64,000 nt of DNA, from positions 22,817,802-22,881,801 of the forward strand of contig NC_080041.1 of NCBI RefSeq assembly GCF_012489685.1. Direction: 5' to 3'. This DNA is from Lotus japonicus (lineage: Eukaryota > Streptophyta > Magnoliopsida > Fabales > Fabaceae). This document shows positions 11,548 through 22,432 of this stretch, piece by piece. Positions within the stretch are counted from its first letter, which is position 1. Each line of letters begins with the position of its first letter. A program made the position numbers and the translations under genes. Below the pieces are notes generated by a model. The model was not told the DNA's origin and searched no databases. It saw nothing but the letters and a program-made list of their open reading frames with translations.

Positions 11548-14379
11548 GCCTGCTACATTGTTACTTATCACTTATGTAGTAGCAGCATGTTATTATTATA
11601 TTTTGAGTTTTGGTCTGCAGAATAAACTAGGCAATGGCACATTCATGCTTTATCAGCAAATGAGGTTCGGAAGAGGTGTGAAATCTGATTATTGGAGTCT
11701 GAAAGTGTGAATTCAACACACCCTTTACGCCCTTTTCAGTTATTGAGATTGAACTTCAGAAATCAGCTGGTTTTGCCTATGTAATTTGTGTGTGAAAAGT
11801 GGGTGGAGATATTGACAATTGAGGATATTATGGTGCAATAAAGGAAATGTGAATCATCATTAGTCCATGTCTTAGGGGTTAGGGAAAGTAGCACTAACTA
11901 TGGCATGGGATATGAGCTGTTTTGAATGAGAAGACTGGTTGTTGTTCCAAAAACAAGAGTGCACGCCTCTTGGCTGTCATGGGACCCAACCTCAATTCCC
12001 CTTTTTGTATCCTTGTTGTCATCTTCAATCCTTTGTGGGGTTTACCTTTTTCCCTGATGTACAATTTTCATATCAAGCCAATTACACCTTCCCTTTTGTG
12101 AGAAGACTGAGACAACAACTCTGGTTAGAGGTGGTCCTCACATATTCAACAATTTTCCACTTCAAGGATGGTTTGGACTAGTAAATGTAACTTGCTTATG
12201 GGGAACTCTGATCTTGTCTTGTGTTCTATGTTATGTTTAGTGCTATTTTTATGGGGTTCTTTTGTGTGTATCGTAGTTGGGATATGTATTTGTTAAAAGT
12301 AAAGATGATATCTTTGTTGGATGTACTAGTTATTCAATGTGGTTGTTGTTGTTGTTGTTGTTGCTGCTGTTGTCTTTTAGCTTGTGTAGTTACCTCGCAT
12401 GCACGCATTTATTATGAGAAAGTGATGTGTTTAATTTTTATTTCTCATATTTTGAAATATATTATTGTTGTTATTAGTTACTAGTATTATTTAGATGATT
12501 CCTATGTGATGAAATGTATGAAAAGTTCTTTGCTCCATGGGTGGTGGGTGACAGTCAGGGACCACAGCGTTGAATTATTAGTGAGGAACATGCATATGAC
12601 ATATGTGTGCATATAAGAGAGAGAGAGAGAGAGAGGGGCATGGGCGTGGTTGTGGATGTGGTGAGTAGTCAATAGTCATATGGGGTAGGGTATCAAGGGA
12701 AAAGAGAGAATCTTTTGTGCAGTGTTTTTATTGAAGTCTTTGGATTTTCTACACTGCAAAGGAAGCATGCTATTGCTTGAGCAAGCTGTTCGATTGTGTT
12801 TTTCTTGAGCTCTTCTCTAGGTGGGATGGCAGAGTGGCTTAAAATAGTTTGCTCATTTTTCTATTTTTATTCTAGGATGCTGGTCAGTTAAATTTTAGTC
12901 ATATATAAAGCAAAGACTAGGGTGGACACCTTTTATAGTCTACCGGTGAACTAGCATTAACAACGTTAGATCTTTAAATTTATGAATATTCTTTAGATGA
13001 CTAGGATTGAATCAGAGATAAAATGATCTCTAAGATTAGTCGCGGCCACCACCTGTTTCCCCTTAACAACCACATTTGAACTTGTCCTCTTCTCACCACC
13101 CCTCCCATTCTCACCTCCCTCAAAGGTTTTTATCAAGCTCGACCAACGTGAAGTTGACTTCCTTGTTGTTCCTCACCACGGTCATCACTACATCATGCAA
13201 CATCGCCTCACACTCCCTGTGCCTCCATGAGCACCGGGGGTAGTCTTCGTCGCCGTTTGCCTCCATGAGCACTGGGAGGAGGAGGAGTCGCCGTTTCATG
13301 CTCCCTCGCCCCTGGCTCAGCCTCATCGCTGGAGACTTAACATAAGGTCTCCATTAGCACAGTTTATAGTGCCTACTGCCTAAAGAATCGAATAAATTAC
13401 TCCCATAAGATGACCAAAGGGAATGCATCTAGACACAAAAATAAGCATTCACCACTTTTCACATGCTGTATTCGGATTCTCCAATATCTATCTATCTATC
13501 ACTTTCTTAATCTTTTCAAAATTATAATTTGCTGGCCGCAATTGGAAATACTTTAGAGGAAGTCTTTATCTACACTCTAGTAGTCTAGTGTGTCCACATG
13601 TAACAAATATATTAGTACACTGGAATAAGTTAGAACTTAGAAAATATAAGAGACAAATTAAGTTTATATTTTTTAAGTCTTTGATTTCATTATGTTTCAT
13701 TATATGATAATATGATATTAAGTTTTCTTGAACACGATAGCACTTATGATTTGAGTATGAAAATCACTCTAGGTTTATCACAAACGATATCATGGCAAGA
13801 GAAGCAATTTGTACTTCATATCTTACTGCAATCAGTGCCAAATGGAATGGTCTTATGACTTCATTAGATTTCTTACTCAGCTTTTAGCTCTTCATTTAAA
13901 TTTCCTCATAGTTGACTGAAGCTTGTTTGCATATATGGCCCATATTTCGGTCCAGCCCAAATATCTGGTCATTTATTTTGGTCGATGATAAGTTAGGCAG
14001 GCTCTTGTTTGACCAAAAACAAAGTTAGGCTCTTCAAGTTCTTCATTTTACAATCACTTCATTGGCCCAATTTTGTTGTCTTGTACCCAAGGTCCAAATC
14101 TAAAAATAATGGAAGACCAACATTAAACTCCAACCGTATTATATTTGGATGAATTGTATTTCGTGATTATTATTGATACTAGACAACGTATTTATACAAT
14201 TGAGAGTTGACTGAACAATAAAATCTAAATAAATCTAAACCCGATTACATGTGTAATTACATAGGTAAATAAATAAAGAATATTGTAACCTTAATATTCT
14301 ATTATATTATAACAATTTCACACAAGGTTCCATTCCATTTCACAAAACTATGGCATTGCCACATAAAATATTGGCATGA
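11548..14379. other. 3' flank and spacer with microsatellites
   Basis: The bHLH 3' UTR is followed by spacer. A TGT/TTG repeat lies at about 12342-12374 and a GA repeat at about 12617-12636. A locally GC-richer patch at 13030-13330 carries short proline- and histidine-coding frames that match nothing I recognise. I see no gene here. Confidence 0.4.
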
Positions 14380-14780
14380 TGAAGTAATGAAGTTGCTTGC
14401 AGTTTCTTTAATTAATTGATTTGTGAGGGCCTTAATTTGGGCAGAAATGAGAGTCATGGTGTCAACTTCATGCTTATGACCCCTCTACGGTTCTCTGCTC
14501 TCACTAGCCAATTAGTATTGACTGTGGGCTATGTTCTTAATGAAATCATACACCTCATCTAAGCTCTTGTTCATCAATCAATACTTCTCAAGAAGCAGAG
14601 TCCAGCTGGAATTTGGATTTGTATGTCAATCCATTGTAGAAGATGTGGATAATGAGCCACCTTTCCATACTATGGTGAGGGCACATCTGAATTAGTCCCC
14701 TATATCTTTTCAATGCATCAAATATATATAGGGGTATGTTTGTCTTAAATATAAAAAGCAAAAGAAAATAGTAAGACATA
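14380..14780 (-). pseudogene. Athila-like gypsy gag fragment
   Basis: On the minus strand, 14588-14760 encodes DALKRYRGLIQMCPHHSMER followed by WLIIHIFYNGLTY. This is the hallmark plant Athila/gypsy gag block (W/KRYRxLLxxCPxHG...FYNGL). Downstream, in interrupted frames, are EVYDFIKNIAHSQY- and TLISAQIKALTNQ-like pieces in the expected gag order. Several stops break it. The MULE at 14788 starts just beside it. Confidence 0.65.
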
Positions 14781-15276
14781 AAGTCTAGGCTTAAAGGGTC
14801 CAAAGACCCCTGAAATTATAAAGAGAATCAAATCCAGGACTTAGAAAAATTTTGCATCAAATTGGGTCCCTAGAATTTTTTTTTTTAATTCAATTAAGGC
14901 CAAAGTGTGTCACAGCTCAATTTTGTCCTAGTCACCTTTACCACGTGGCTTTTTTTTATTTTTTTTAATTAGAAAAATTAATTAAAAATTAAATTTAAAA
15001 TCCAACTCAATTATATAAGCAGAAAAAAATAAAAAAACTTAATAAAATCTCTAATCTAAATAAAATCCCTGAACTAAATTCAAATTAAACACATAATCTT
15101 CATCACTCTTCTTCAATCTTCATCTCAAGAACAAAACCCAGATAAAATGGTCTTCATCTTCTTCACTAATCTTCAGCCTCTTCTTCTTCTTTTGTTAACC
15201 CCAACATCTTCTCCCCCCACAATGCCATCCTTCACCACCACAGCACCACCAACAATCACACCCAGAAACATGAGGT

Positions 15277-15552
15277 TTTTTTTCCGGTTAAGTCAAGTAA
15301 TTATATAAATAGAAGCACCAGAGGTGCTGGAATATACAAAATTCAGCATAAAAGCAAAAGAAAGAACAAGGACAAACATGAGAAAACAAGAAGCAAAAAA
15401 AAGAGCAAATGGTAGAGAGCAAAACATAATTGCTCAAAAATAGCAGCAGAACACGAGACAGTAAACAGACAAGGAGAATCAATTAGATGAAATATGCCCC
15501 AGGCTTCAAAAGCTTTGAATCTCCTATCACCACCCATTGTCCTGTGAAACAG
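15277..15552 (-). mobile_element. Short LINE-like 3' end insertion with 17-bp TSD
   Basis: The 17-bp direct repeat ACCCAGAAACATGAGGT occurs at 15260-15276 and again at 15553-15569. Between the copies is a 276-bp insert whose left end is a run of T, that is, a poly(A) tail on the minus strand. Variable-length target duplication plus a poly(A) tail is the signature of target-primed retrotransposition. The body encodes nothing I can name, so it is either a strongly 5'-truncated LINE or a SINE. Confidence 0.7.
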
Positions 15553-15629
15553 ACCCAGAAACATGAGGTGAAGATTCATATTTTCCACCCCACCATCATC
15601 CCCAACCTCTGTCTAGCCACCTCAAATCC

Positions 15630-16190
15630 TTGCAATCCAAAGAAACCCTAAAGTCAGTTTTCATGAACACCTACAACGAAGAAGGTACAACAACAACAAC
15701 AATCAAAGCCAAGAGCAGAAAATCCAAACCCAATTTTCATGACCACCTTAAATACGCCTTCTTCCACCCCACCGATTCCTCCGCCGCATTCGACACCACC
15801 GCCACCTTCTCCTCCTCTGTCATCCTCGCCACCAGCACTCCTAAACCCCATGCTATCAAAGTTTACCTCTGCGATCTCCCACGCAGGTTCACCCACAGTG
15901 TTATCTACCACCACTCCCTCGCACGTGGCTTACGGGCCGATGAGAACGATATGGCGTCGCTCAATTACCCCGGCCACCAACACATGGCAGAGTGTCGGAT
16001 CGCTCCAGATCTGAATCCAATCGTGCGGGTTTGCCGTTGGTTAAGGTTCTAGATCTTGACGAGGCCGATTTGTTCTTCGTGTTGTTCATCTTGTCGCTGA
16101 GATTGATCGTGAACCTGGCCCGACCTGTTGGTTCTAATTTTGGTTCGGAGTGCTGTTGTGGTGGTGGTGAGGAATTGTTGTGAGAGGGGA
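15630..16190 (+). pseudogene. Captured GT47 exostosin-type glycosyltransferase fragment
   Basis: One frame reads IKVYLCDLPRRFTHSVIYHH, then YPGHQHMAE. The next frame (from about 15992) continues SESNRAGLPLVKVLDLDEADLFFV in two parts and LIVNLARP. Plant exostosin-like GT47 proteins have the same order: KVYMYDLPRRF, YPGHQHMAEW, RAG(S)PVVRVxDPxEADLFFVPFF, LIVN. A frame change near 15990-16000, loss of the conserved FFVPFF proline and lack of the rest of the catalytic domain show a truncated, non-functional copy. It lies wholly inside the 14788-16491 element. GT47 proteins are Golgi enzymes that build cell-wall polysaccharides, but this piece cannot do so. Confidence 0.8.
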
Positions 16191-16974
16191 GAAGATGGTG
16201 GGGTTGAAGATGGTGAGGTCTTCAGATTAGGATTAGGTTTAGTTTTAGTTAAATTTAGGTTTTATTTTTTTAGGAAATGAGTTGGAAATAAAATAAAATA
16301 AAAATATTAATTGATATTTAAAAAAAAAAAAGCCACGTGGTAAAGGTGACTAGGACAAAATTGAGCTGTTGCACACTTTGACCTTAATTGAATTAAAAAA
16401 AAAATTTAGGGACCCAATTTGATGCAAAATTTTTCTAGGTCATGGATTTGATTCCCTTTATAATCTCAGAGGCCTTTGGACCCTTTAAGCCTAAAATCTA
16501 AGATAATTAAGTTGAAGAAATAGAAAGTAAGAGAAACAAAATAAACAAAGGATAAAGAGATGAGGTAGTGATTGGTATCAAAGATCTCCGTAACCTTTTG
16601 CTATCACTTTCCAAAGTCTCGAAGTCATGTACATCCCCTATAGCTGTTAATTTGGATTCTAACCCGCAAACCAACTGAGCCCAACACAGCTTGCTAGCTC
16701 ACGGGTTAAAAATATTAAAATTGCGTCGTTTCGTTAGACTTTAAATTTATAATGTTTTTTTGAAATCAAAATTTAGAATGTTGATAGTTATGTCATATGC
16801 TACAAATTGGGGCTTATCCAAAAAAAATATGCTACAAATTGGGTCTATATTAGTATTTCTGGAGTGTAAAGAATATTTGTATATTATTTAGTTTCTGACT
16901 AGAAATCCATATATATCTTCCATTCTGTTCAATTTGCTAGATGTATTTGTATTAGAAGTCAATCAACGCAAGTA

Positions 16975-17280
16975 CTCCCTCCGGTCCTATTTATAAGCAT
17001 GAAAGAGAAGAAAAATCTTGGTCCTTTTTATAAGAACCAAATGAAAGTTTGAGCTATATTAATTAATTTTTTTCCAATGATGCCCTTATTAATTCTAACT
17101 TGTAAAATGTGTCTCATTAATTATTCTCTCTCTTTTCCACTTTCCAACACTAATAATAAAGGGTAATTTTGGAAGTTCATTTTAATTTAAGACAAATTTA
17201 ATGCATTTTATCTAGTTTAACTACATTTCTTAAACTATGTGAATTTTTTTTTTGTTGCTTATAAATAGGACCGGAGGGAG
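16975..17280. mobile_element. Stowaway-type MITE
   Basis: Near-perfect terminal inverted repeats of about 25 bp start CTCCCTCCGGTCCTATTTAT, and TA flanks both ends (16973-16974 and 17281-17282). The element is 306 bp, with no coding capacity. CTCCCTCCG termini with TA duplications are typical of Tc1/mariner-related Stowaway elements. Confidence 0.85.
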
Positions 17281-17404
17281 TATAAGCATTAATTAATTAT
17301 TTATTGATTATAGTAGTTTCAATTTTTACATCATTTCAATAACTTCTTTTATAATTTTCTATTTTTAATTTTTTTCCCTAAAACGAGCTTGCTGCGCTAA
17401 CCTT

Positions 17405-18815
17405 GGGTTCAACTTTAGCTAGCTCGTTAAAATGTGAGTCGAGCAGTCGAGTTGTAAGCTGATCCAACCTGTTTTTCTAACAATTCGCTGAATCAATTTG
17501 GATGGATCAAGCTGATCTATATTGACAGTTCTGCCCCTGCGTATATATACAAGAGCTATGAAGTACGGAAACCTCTCACATATGAAGTGTTCCGGTGTCA
17601 GACACCGACACGACATCGTCACTTGTATGACACCCACATGACACGTGTCAGACACTTTTTCGCGGCATCTGATTAAAAAAGTATTTTTTGGCGGCTCGGA
17701 TACTTGGATCTGCAATTCATTCTTCTTGGCTGGATACTTCTAGGACACTTGTATTTTTGAAAAACATGTAATCTTTAAGAGTGAAACATGAAAGAAATTG
17801 TTAATTTATCACTTGAAGAACCAAAGTCAAAGACATTTTCAATGCTGATGATCATTAAGTGAATGATAACCAATAGATAGATAAGCCCTTTTTGTAGATA
17901 AGTTAGCATTTTTACAAAAAAAACATCAAAACAATTTCCTAAAATTTATGACAAGAGATTCAGAAAAAAATACCAAGGGGTATATATATATATATAGTTT
18001 TTTTGTTTTTAATTGTGTCGTGTCTGGGTTTGAATATGTGCTTCATTGTATAAGAGTAACTTATGTCACGTCTATATCCTCTTCCAATCAATGTTGTCAT
18101 GATTAGGATCCTTCTTAGGATCGGTTAGGAGGTAAAAGATCGTAAATCCTTGGATTGTAGATCCTTTAAGATCCTAAAAAAGTGTAAATATATCCTTCAT
18201 AAATTACATATACATAAAATTTCACAGAGATAAGTTAATTGGGTTCAACTTTTGCTAGCTCGTTAAAATTTGAGTCGAGCAGTCGAGTTGCAAGCTGATC
18301 CAACCTGTTTTTCTAACAATTCGCTGAATCAATTTGGATGGATCAAGCTGATCTATATTGACAGTTCTGCCCCAGCGTATATATACAAGAGCTATGAAGT
18401 ACGAACACCTCGCACATATGAAGTGTTCCGATGTTAGACACCGACATGACATCGTCACTTGTATGACACTCACACGACACGTGTCAGACACTTTTTCACG
18501 GCATCTGATTAAAAAAGTATTTTTTGGCGGCTCGGATACTTGGATCTGCAATTCATTCTTCTTGGCTGGATACTTCTAGGACACTTGTATTTTTGAAAAA
18601 CATGTAATCTTTAAGAGTGAAACATGAAAGAAATTGTTAATTTATCACTTGAAGAACCAAAGTCAAAGACATTTTCAATGCTGATGATCATTAAGTGAAT
18701 GATAACCAATAGATAGATAAGCTCTTTTGGTAGATAAGTTAGCATTTTTACAAAAAAAACATCAAAACAATTTCCTAAAATTTATGACAAGAGATTCAGA
18801 AAAAAATACCAAAGG

Positions 18816-18852
<37 letters not shown>

Positions 18853-19080
18853 GTTTTTTTGTTTTTAATTGTGTCGTGTCTGGGTTTGAATATGTGATTC
18901 ATTGTACAAGAGTAACTTATGTCACGTCTATATCCTCTTCCAATCAATGTTGTCATGATTAGGATCCTTCTTAGGATCGGCTAGGAGGTAAAAGATCGTA
19001 AATCCTTGGATTGTAGATCCTTTAAGATCCTAAAAAAGTGTAAATATATCCTTCATAAATTACATATACATAAAATTTCA
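17405..19080. repeat. Tandem segmental duplication, unit about 836 bp
   Basis: Two head-to-tail copies (about 17405-18236 and 18241-19080) are nearly identical, with both units beginning near GGGTTCAACTTT and ending near ACATAAAATTTCACA. Corresponding short frames lie exactly 836 bases apart. Differences include scattered substitutions and a longer TA microsatellite in copy 2 (about 18818-18850, against 17980-17996). No TG...CA ends or target duplication were seen, so this is not an LTR pair. The left end of the hAT-like MITE at 18945 is present in both copies. Confidence 0.9.
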
Positions 19081-19541
19081 CATACATAAGAAAATTAACT
19101 CATGATTCACATCAAATTTCACACACAATGACATAATAAATTCACAACTCAAGAATCATAATCCAAGGTGTATATTCACTCTATTGGTTCAATGGTTCGA
19201 AACTTAGGAAAAGTTAGGGGTTGTCGCTTAGGGATTGCCACTCTTAATTTTTTTTATTAAAAAACCTTTTTCACATTATGAGTTTTTGTTGAAATTAGAC
19301 ACTTTTTTTTTAATTCTTAAATGGGACGTTAAAATGTGCTAAAATTATAAAAGCCCAAGTGTGAAACTCCCTCTCTTCAGGATCGCAGGATCAGGATTCA
19401 AGGGATCCTTGCTTCGTGGATCGGAATCCTGATGAGATCCAATCATTCTCCGATCCGGCAATTGATCCAAATTGTTGGGGCTGTCTTAAGTCCTAAAATC
19501 GTAAGATCTTGGAATCCGGATCAGAAATCTTAACAACATTG
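18945..19541. mobile_element. hAT-like MITE
   Basis: The left end CAATGTTGTCATGATTAGGA pairs with the right end, which ends CTTAACAACATTG. The flanks are CTTCCAAT (18937-18944) and CTTACAAT (19542-19549), an 8-bp duplication with one mismatch as expected for hAT. The interior is rich in GGATC words. The first 836-bp duplicate contains only its left part. Confidence 0.55.
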
Positions 19542-20120
19542 CTTACAATGGTGTTTCTCGAGTATTGCTGTTTAATTTATAATTACCGTCTACCAATGTC
19601 ATAATAAATCTACCAATGTCATAATAAGTAATTTTAAACACTTTAATATTTTTAGGTGAAAACACTTCACACAGTAGTGTGTAAAAGTACTACATTAACC
19701 TAGGCCACTTGATCATGATTATACTTGGTTCATGATCATACTTGGTTTATGGTGGTCAAAGGGCATGGACAAATATGGAGCGTTCTCCCTGTATTCTGGC
19801 TATGGACATTTTTAGAATTCTTGGGCGTTTAACCAATAAATTAATTAAAGCCTTAAAAATGGGAGTGTGACTGGTTTGCTGATTTTAATATAGCAAAGTT
19901 TTAGAAAACAAAAAGGAAACGGAAAAGGAAGGTAGAAATGAATGAGACTTGTACGTGTTAATAGCATGATGCTTGTGCCTAGTGGTAACCATCTTTCCAA
20001 CTTCCAAGTGTTGGAAGCAATTAATTATAGATGCACTCGTGGAGCCCTCTCTAGCTACCAATTAATCTACCACGCTCTCTACCTTTCTTTGATCAATGCA
20101 TTTACTTTGCAAAGGGGATA

Positions 20121-20171
20121 TTTATTATTATTATTATTATTATTATTACTGTATTATTATTATTATTATTT
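20121..20171. repeat. (TTA)n microsatellite
   Basis: About 16 ATT units with one ACTGT interruption. It sits immediately left of the LINE RNase H fragment at 20193. Confidence 0.85.
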
Positions 20172-20192
20172 TTAAACTTTAGTCTATTGAAA

Positions 20193-20500
20193 CTAAGCGG
20201 GCACAGAGGTCAAAATGTCACAATGAACAAAAGCATCCAGCCCCGACGGTCCCTCCTCTATCCAAACCAAAAAAGAGGAAGCACCCCGAACTAAGAAATT
20301 TGCGGTACAATTGCCAGAACGACGGACAAAAGACACATCCATATTTATAAAAGAAACAGAGAGCGAACGACAATCCGAAATAATTAAATCTAAAAAAAAA
20401 AGACCTCTACTATGACGTCTCCACCACTGGTACAACTGCAAGGAGTCAGTCTCAAAACAGACAGTACGAAAGCCAAGGTTGAGCTATAAAGAACTCTTCT
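20193..20500 (-). pseudogene. LINE-type RNase H fragment
   Basis: On the minus strand the frame reads GFRTVCFETDSLQLYQWWRR, then a gap, then DVSFVRRSGNCTANFLV and GPSGLDAFVHCDILTSVPA. This is the C-terminal RNase H-like (RVT_3) module that ends plant L1-type LINEs and related host copies: FETDSLxL, then FVxRSGNxxADFLARxA, then D(V/I)xSxPA. The ADxLA position is altered to ANFLV and there is no start codon or upstream reverse transcriptase, so it is a relic. The (TTA)n repeat beside it may have replaced the 3' tail. Confidence 0.7.
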
Positions 20501-21390
20501 AGTTATATTTTCTATCCTTTTAACTTTAATATTTTATATTACTTTTGCGTTACCTAAATTTAAAGTTGCATGTCAATTTTTGTTATTTTTCAGTGACTTA
20601 AACATAACAGCGAAGAAGCCCCTAAATATAATTGTATTTTATGAAAAAAAAATTGAACTCCATTTTATGAAATTATAAGAGAGCTAATTACTATGTTTAA
20701 TATATTACATACTTCACAGAAAAATAAAAGTTCAAATTGTGACGAACAAGTAACTTCATCGTTCAATTATAAACATAAAAGACAACAACATTTCATTCTT
20801 GTGACCAAAAAGAGAGAGAAAAGGGGAAAAATGAAAAGGGCGAGAGATGCTAATTGTGTTTTCTTGTTTATGGAAAATTTCTGCACGAGGAAAATACTTT
20901 TGTTGTCCTTTTTCTTAAATAATCTCACTTTTTTTAGACGTTAAAAATAATCTCACTAATATAATTGTTACCAACCACTTTGTTGTAGTGATCTCACCAG
21001 AACCAACTACGCCATATATCCGACAGAAGCTTAGCTTTATTATCGTCAACAAATACTAGATTGCCTACCCCATGGTGGTCGTGACCTAAACAATCAATGT
21101 AAGCCTCGTCAGCACTCCATTGTCACATGTAGAAGAGTAAGTTTATCCAACTGCCATCTGTTTGGTAAGATTGGCTATAGTCGTTCTGAACAAAATAAAT
21201 TTCATGTTGAGTGGCATCAGCATGTAAAGGAATACTACAAGGGTGCATTAAAAAATCTCTGAGACATGATTTCTTATTTTGGTTTCTTAACATTATTCTC
21301 TATTATTTATGTGGGCTCGTACTGTCACATTAGATTAAAGAACTCCTAAGGAACTACAGCAGATTTTGCTCAAACCCATGATTCCTTAAA

Positions 21391-22423
21391 GAGAATTATT
21401 CAGACCTCTCATAGCTATTTAGACCTCCAAAAATGTGGGAAATGTCAAAAATACCCTTAATGAAAATAAAAAAATTGAAAAATACCCCTCCCTCCTCCTC
21501 ACCTTTTTCCTAATGCTATGTTGAACCCCCCCCCCCCCTCTCACCACATTCTCTTTCTTCTTCCAAACCCACTCTCAACTTCCCTGAAAGTGCGACAGAG
21601 ACACACACTGGGAGTGCGTTTATCTATATTTAGTATGAGTTTACCTAACATTACATGAACTTTATCAAATACTTAACAATATAATTGATCATTTTGAAGG
21701 TGCTTATTTCAAGTGACTTTCCTTTGCCAACGGTTAATCCACAATGGATGTATCATTGTACTGTTGAAGCTCGTGGTTGGCAGCTACCATATCTGGATCG
21801 CATGGCCCTATTCAACAAACTCTCCCGAGAAGCATATGTAGACATACATAAGGTCGATGGAATCATAAATCTCGTTGAAGATTAGTTTCGTGATGTTGTA
21901 GTATCAATGACAAATTATAATGTAAGATTTAACTTGAAGTTTATAATGTAACATTGTAATGTATCAATGACAGATTAGTTTCTGTTGAAGTTTCTGTTGT
22001 GTTAAAATTTCTGTTTCTGTTGGAGTTTCTGATTTTGTTTGTTCCTGTCAAGTTTCTGCAAAACCTCGCACTTTGGAACTGCGTGACCAACGCACTTTCA
22101 GTGTGCGATGGTAACACCTTTATAAAGAGCGACTCATATCACGCACTTTGTAACGACGCGACTAACACACTTCACTAAGGGCGTATATGTGCCTTTCCTA
22201 TGTATAGTCAGATACTGGGACATCAACTCTAACACTACTTAATCGCACCTTCAACGTGCGCTTGCATCGCATGTTCAAGGTGCGTCTACGTCACTCCGTG
22301 GGTAGGTGCGATAGACACGCACTACAAGGGTGCATTCGAAAGGGGTAATTTCGGGTTTTAGAAAATTCCTTCGGTTTAAATAGCTGTGGGGGGGGGGGGG
22401 GAGGGGTCTGAATAACAATTCTC
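21391..22423. mobile_element. Mutator-like element with 9-bp TSD
   Basis: The exact 9-bp repeat TTCCTTAAA flanks the element at 21382-21390 and 22424-22432. The termini are inverted: GAGAATTATTCAGACC on the left and the complement of a GAGAATTGTTATTCAGACC end on the right, followed by a shared inner AGCTATTTA(G/A)ACC. A poly-C run near 21530 and a poly-G run near 22390 lie near the two ends. The interior has several GTGCG words. There is no transposase. Confidence 0.8.
21685..21885 (+). pseudogene. Unidentified captured coding fragment
   Basis: A 66-codon frame inside the MULE contains WMYHCTVEARGWQLPYLDR and ends INLVED. Its composition looks more protein-like than neighbouring frames. I do not recognise the family. 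Its position inside a transposase-free MULE suggests a fragment captured from a host gene. Confidence 0.3.
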
Positions 22424-22432
22424 TTCCTTAAA

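Larger units (their letters stand above)
14788..16491. mobile_element. Pack-MULE carrying an exostosin gene fragment
   Basis: Inverted terminal repeats of about 170 bp (14788-14955 and 16320-16491) begin GGCTTAAAGGGTCCAAAG and share the CCACGTGG-containing inner border. The flanks are TAAAGTCTA (14779-14787) and TAAAATCTA (16492-16500), a 9-bp target duplication with one mismatch. The GGCTTAAA terminus resembles that of the element at 3695, so the two are probably related. There is no transposase. The interior holds a captured GT47 gene piece and a later nested insertion at 15277-15552. Confidence 0.85.

Noticed and set aside
12221..12484. Frame with a ten-cysteine run
   Set aside because: Artefact of the TGT/TTG microsatellite; no signal peptide or start context supports it.
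12821..12850. tRNA-like start (GGGATGGCAGAGTGGCTTA)
   Set aside because: No matching B box or acceptor stem follows, so it cannot fold as a tRNA.
15654..15914. Gly/Glu-rich minus-strand frame
   Set aside because: Antisense shadow of the captured exostosin fragment.
17405..19080. Possible LTR pair
   Set aside because: The copies abut with no internal region, lack TG...CA ends and have no target duplication. They are a tandem duplication.
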